From: a gamma proteobacterium symbiont of Lucinoma myriamae
Lineage (GTDB): Bacteria; Pseudomonadota; Gammaproteobacteria; GRL18
Direction: 5' to 3'
NCBI GenBank assembly: GCA_025655635.1
Contig: JAHXIM010000467.1
Span: 1-8,306 of the forward strand
DNA length: 8,306 nucleotides
A program made the translations under genes and the position numbers. This document shows, piece by piece, positions 6,290 to 8,306 of this stretch. Positions within the stretch are counted from its first letter, which is position 1. Each line of letters opens with the position of its first letter. The notes beneath the pieces were generated by a model. That model saw only the letters and a list, made by a program, of their open reading frames with translations. It searched no databases and was not told where the DNA came from.

Positions 6290-8111
6290 ATATTTCAGCC
6301 AGTTTTAAAATAGCACTTCGAAAACCTGCACCTTGGTCAAAATGACCTTGCCACACTTCAAGTACTTTAATACACTTAAAGTCAAGTGCTTTTTTTATTA
6401 AAGAAATATTTTCTGGTTCACCAGAACCAATTGCTAACCCTTCGCCATCAATACCAATTGCATCAGCTATATGTATATGTCTAATTTGATCATTTAAAGT
6501 TTTCATAATCTTATCGGTTGAGAAATCAAAATAATTTCTTCCCAAGATCATATGGCAAACATCAAGACAAACTCCTAGATCATATTCCTGAATTAATTTT
6601 GCATCGCTAATATCATTCATAATATGTAAATCAACTGAGCCACCAAAATACCAAGCTATCGGTGGTAACCACTGTGGAATTACTTCTACACCTTGTTTTT
6701 GGTAATTACCTAACAATTTTGAATATTCTGAAAAATAACTATCCCTATTAGAATGAACAACAGAAAAGCTCCCTACAACAGGTACATTTGAACCTGTAAG
6801 TTCCTGTAGCTGTTCTGCCAAAGCCACGGTACGATCTAATATTTTTAGACTATTTAATTTTTGATCATCATCCTCTGAAAAGGGATCCATTAGTTGCGTA
6901 GAATTAATATAATCTGGAAGATGGATACTATATTTATTTGATGAATTTAATTTCTTTACATCTATTTTTGATAATATCTCACCAAATGACAAATGAAATT
7001 CGAACGTTCCTATTGGAAATAATTTTTCAATATCATCAAGATCATGGAGCCTAACAGGTAGAGATAATCCAATTTTCTTTGCAAAGTCTATAATATGTGA
7101 TGGCAAAGTTATTTCTTTTTGAAATGCACTATGTGTAATTGCATCTCCTTTACGTATATTTACATGTAGTGGTTTTAGTAAATATTTATCAATGTTAGTT
7201 TTATTTATACCTATATTCGGTGCTCTATAGACTAGATCTGCAGGCTGTAAAATATGATTAAGAGGAAGGTTTTTAGCAGCAAAATATGAACGACCAAGGT
7301 TTTGTCGATTTAACAATTCACCCTGATTTGGAACTCTGTCTATATTTCCCCCAAGTAGTATTTTAAAGTTAGATGCAAATTTTGAAATTTTTTTAAAATG
7401 ATTTGCAGTTGAACTTGATGAATGATCAAGACCTTTGGAAGAAATATCCAGTGTTATATGTCTTTCAATGACTGTTGCACCCATCTGCATTGCTATCAGG
7501 CATACTTCCCACTTATCATCATGACTTGAGTAACCCACTTCACGATGCCATTTGTTTTTCAGATGTTGGATATAACCAAGACGTGCATTTTGTATGTTAA
7601 CAGGATAATTAGAAATACAATGCATTGGAGTCCAGCCATTTTTTGGCAAACGTTTGAATGCACTATCTATCTCATCCTCATTATGCGCACCAGTAGAAAT
7701 ATAGACATGTTTTCCTAATTTAATTAAAGTATCAATAAGAGAGATATTTGTAAGTTCAACTGATGGAGTTTTATAAAAATCAAAAAAAGCTATATCTTCA
7801 CCAAAATCTAAAATATCTTTTACATCAAAAAAACTTATCCCTATTTCAAGGCCTAAACTTTTTGAATATTGAGCAAGCCTGTATAATTGTTTTGGACTTA
7901 AATAATTATTATTGATTTCATTTAATAAAATCTCATCACCAATTTCTCTTACTGTATCAGAATATGCATTTTCAAGATTTCTATATTGAAACTTTACAGC
8001 ATGTACTCCTGATTTAAAAGCCAATGTTATAAGTTGCTTGCCAATTTCTTCAAGGCCATTATGATTAATACCAATTTCAGCAATAATTTTAATCTTACTA
8101 TTATTTTTCAT
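6273..8111 (-). CDS. NeuB-family sugar-acid synthase fused to SAF and sugar-isomerase-like TIM barrel
   Basis: The N-terminal domain (about residues 5-255 of 612) is a NeuB synthase, which condenses phosphoenolpyruvate with a sugar to give a 2-keto-3-deoxy sugar acid. Visible family motifs are AEIGINHNG (11-19), VKFQ with K40 and Q42, YKTPSVELTN with K114 and E119, HCISNYP near 165, metal-ligand histidines H197 (YSSHD) and H218 (ERHITLD), and LDH at 228-230. An antifreeze-like SAF domain follows (about 273-331). The last 270 residues are a third domain resembling xylose-isomerase/AP-endonuclease-2 TIM barrels, with LDVCH (D517, H520), HIHIAD (545-550) and LEVWQGH (E585). Ordinary NeuB proteins end after SAF at about 340-350 residues, so this is a true fusion in one uninterrupted frame. 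The frame extends to a TTG at 8138, but ATG at 8111 directly precedes the conserved NeuB start and has a weak GGG-type ribosome site. It overlaps the next gene by 17 bases. The precise sugar substrate is unknown. Confidence 0.9.
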   Translation of the reverse strand: MKNNSKIKIIAEIGINHNGLEEIGKQLITLAFKSGVHAVKFQYRNLENAYSDTVREIGDEILLNEINNNYLSPKQLYRLAQYSKSLGLEIGISFFDVKDILDFGEDIAFFDFYKTPSVELTNISLIDTLIKLGKHVYISTGAHNEDEIDSAFKRLPKNGWTPMHCISNYPVNIQNARLGYIQHLKNKWHREVGYSSHDDKWEVCLIAMQMGATVIERHITLDISSKGLDHSSSSTANHFKKISKFASNFKILLGGNIDRVPNQGELLNRQNLGRSYFAAKNLPLNHILQPADLVYRAPNIGINKTNIDKYLLKPLHVNIRKGDAITHSAFQKEITLPSHIIDFAKKIGLSLPVRLHDLDDIEKLFPIGTFEFHLSFGEILSKIDVKKLNSSNKYSIHLPDYINSTQLMDPFSEDDDQKLNSLKILDRTVALAEQLQELTGSNVPVVGSFSVVHSNRDSYFSEYSKLLGNYQKQGVEVIPQWLPPIAWYFGGSVDLHIMNDISDAKLIQEYDLGVCLDVCHMILGRNYFDFSTDKIMKTLNDQIRHIHIADAIGIDGEGLAIGSGEPENISLIKKALDFKCIKVLEVWQGHFDQGAGFRSAILKLAEIYDDEN

Positions 8112-8219
8112 ATTACACCCATCATATTTTATATCCAATTCATTAAATTATGGATTTATTACTTATACCCGATATGTCAATATATTAATATTGATTTACA
8201 TGTGGTGTATGTGTAGGCA
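8112..8219 (-). promoter_or_regulatory. Leader between intron and first gene; possible weak promoter
   Basis: This 108-base AT-rich stretch separates the intron 3' splice site from the start codon at 8111. It holds a perfect TTGACA (8175-8180, minus strand). The best -10 candidate at normal spacing is only TAAATC (8153-8158, 16-base spacer), so promoter strength is doubtful. Reading the three frames after the intron gives only short tails ending in stops within about 50 bases. Any gene interrupted by the intron would therefore have only its last few codons here. No riboswitch or JUMPstart-like element was recognised. Confidence 0.3.
8177..8194. repeat. AT-rich inverted repeat in the leader
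   Basis: The sequence tcaatat-atta-atattga has perfect 7-base arms (8177-8183 and 8188-8194) around a 4-base loop. It overlaps the TTGACA box at 8175-8180, so it could be an operator over the -35 region. In DNA this AT-rich, however, such palindromes arise easily by chance. It is too AT-rich and lacks the T tract of an intrinsic terminator. Confidence 0.35.
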
Positions 8220-8222
8220 ATC

Positions 8223-8254
8223 GGGTAGCCACAGGTTTCTCTCCTACAGCCCCC
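8223..8254 (-). ncRNA. Group II intron domain VI with bulged branch-point A
   Basis: On the minus strand the 5' arm GGGGGCTGTAGG (8243-8254) pairs with CCTGTGGCT (8227-8235) and then CCC (8223-8225). The complement of t8226 is left as an unpaired adenosine between the nine-pair and three-pair stems. A single bulged A a few bases before the intron end is the expected lariat branch point. The pairing includes several G-U pairs, which form only in the minus-strand RNA, so this also fixes the intron's orientation. Confidence 0.8.
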
Positions 8255-8256
8255 AC

Positions 8257-8288
8257 ACCACCCATCATGCGGGTCCGCAATGGGCGGT
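8257..8288 (-). ncRNA. Group II intron domain V hairpin
   Basis: On the minus strand ACCGCCCAT (8280-8288) pairs with ATGGGTGGT (8257-8265) over nine pairs including one G-U. A two-base bulge on the 3' strand (8266-8267) follows, then a four-pair upper stem TGCG/CGCA capped by the tetraloop GACC (8272-8275). This lower stem, two-nucleotide 3' bulge, short upper stem and tetraloop is the diagnostic shape of domain V. If the G-U pair is aligned with the one in canonical domain V, the catalytic triad reads CGC rather than the commoner AGC. That variant is known in some bacterial introns. The fold is intact, so nothing in this domain suggests inactivation. Confidence 0.85.
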
Positions 8289-8306
8289 TCACTAACCGTA
8301 ATGAAT

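Larger units (their letters stand above)
8220..8306 (-). mobile_element. Group II intron, 3' end (partial, runs off right edge)
   Basis: Read on the minus strand, the last 87 bases have the layout of a bacterial group II intron 3' end: a domain V hairpin, a short linker, a domain VI hairpin with a bulged adenosine, and a terminal CCCGAT. The intron would end at position 8220, and the 3' exon begins with TGCCTACAC at 8219. The segment is clearly GC-rich against its AT-rich surroundings, as expected for an acquired retroelement. The 5' part, including any intron-encoded reverse transcriptase/maturase, lies outside the window, so completeness and activity cannot be judged. The intron has the same orientation as the operon and sits just upstream of its first gene. 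It would therefore be co-transcribed if an upstream promoter drives the locus. The identification rests on folding by eye and on general resemblance to known intron 3' ends. Confidence 0.85.

Noticed and set aside
8034..8216. Plus-strand open frame of 60 codons near the intron
   Set aside because: It overlaps the start of the NeuB-fusion gene and the AT-rich leader; no domain or ribosome site supports it.
8285..8298. Hairpin cggtt-cact-aaccg just before domain V
   Set aside because: Its arm shares bases with the domain V stem, which is longer and diagnostic, so it is probably incidental.
8220..8306. Right-edge GC-rich hairpins as a tRNA, an IS end or an intrinsic terminator
   Set aside because: No cloverleaf, no terminal inverted repeat with transposase and no T tract were seen. 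The domain V/VI geometry with a bulged A explains the sequence better.
1..8306. CRISPR arrays, JUMPstart element, direct-repeat arrays or frameshifted pseudogenes
   Set aside because: No spaced repeats or JUMPstart-like sequence were seen, and every major frame is intact from its start to its stop, apart from the gene cut by the left edge.

Overview
The window is a strongly AT-rich, tightly packed run of genes for surface-polysaccharide or glycoconjugate synthesis. All genes lie on the minus strand, so transcription runs from right to left. The gene content (a nonulosonate-type sugar cassette, then glycosyltransferases) and the low GC suggest an O-antigen, capsule or flagellar-glycan locus of a Gram-negative bacterium, perhaps a gammaproteobacterium. 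The sequence alone does not fix the species.

Layout, in the direction of transcription. At the right edge (8220-8306) is the 3' end of a group II intron: a foldable domain V, a domain VI with a bulged adenosine, and a terminal CCCGAT. It is much more GC-rich than its surroundings. A short leader (8112-8219) follows, with a TTGACA box and an AT-rich inverted repeat. Next come four sugar-activation genes: a three-domain NeuB-SAF-TIM-barrel protein (6273-8111), a GDP-mannose 4,6-dehydratase-like SDR (5237-6289), a divergent DapA/NanA-family protein (4294-5244) and a NeuA-type CMP-sugar cytidylyltransferase (3596-4294). Three probable glycosyltransferases follow: a large GT-B-like protein of uncharacterised type (2134-3570), a GT-A family-2-like enzyme (1223-2137) and a GT4-like enzyme (109-1188). 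A further gene begins at the left edge and is cut off.

Proposed logic: the four-gene cassette builds a CMP-activated 2-keto-3-deoxy sugar acid. The NeuB domain condenses PEP with a sugar, and the NeuA-like enzyme activates the product with CTP. The dehydratase, the DapA-like protein and the fused isomerase-like TIM barrel would prepare or modify the precursor or product. The usual sialic, legionaminic and pseudaminic companions (NeuC-type hydrolase/epimerase, aminotransferase, N-acetyltransferase) are absent from the window. The DapA-like protein keeps its Schiff-base lysine but has lost both signature pyruvate-site motifs. The product may therefore be a non-standard ulosonic acid. The GT-B-like gene directly after the cytidylyltransferase is the best candidate for its transferase.

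Overlaps or very short gaps join all the genes (17, 8, 1 and 4 nt overlaps; 25 and 34 nt gaps), which supports a single operon. No stretch over 300 bases lacks a gene, and no convincing terminator is seen.
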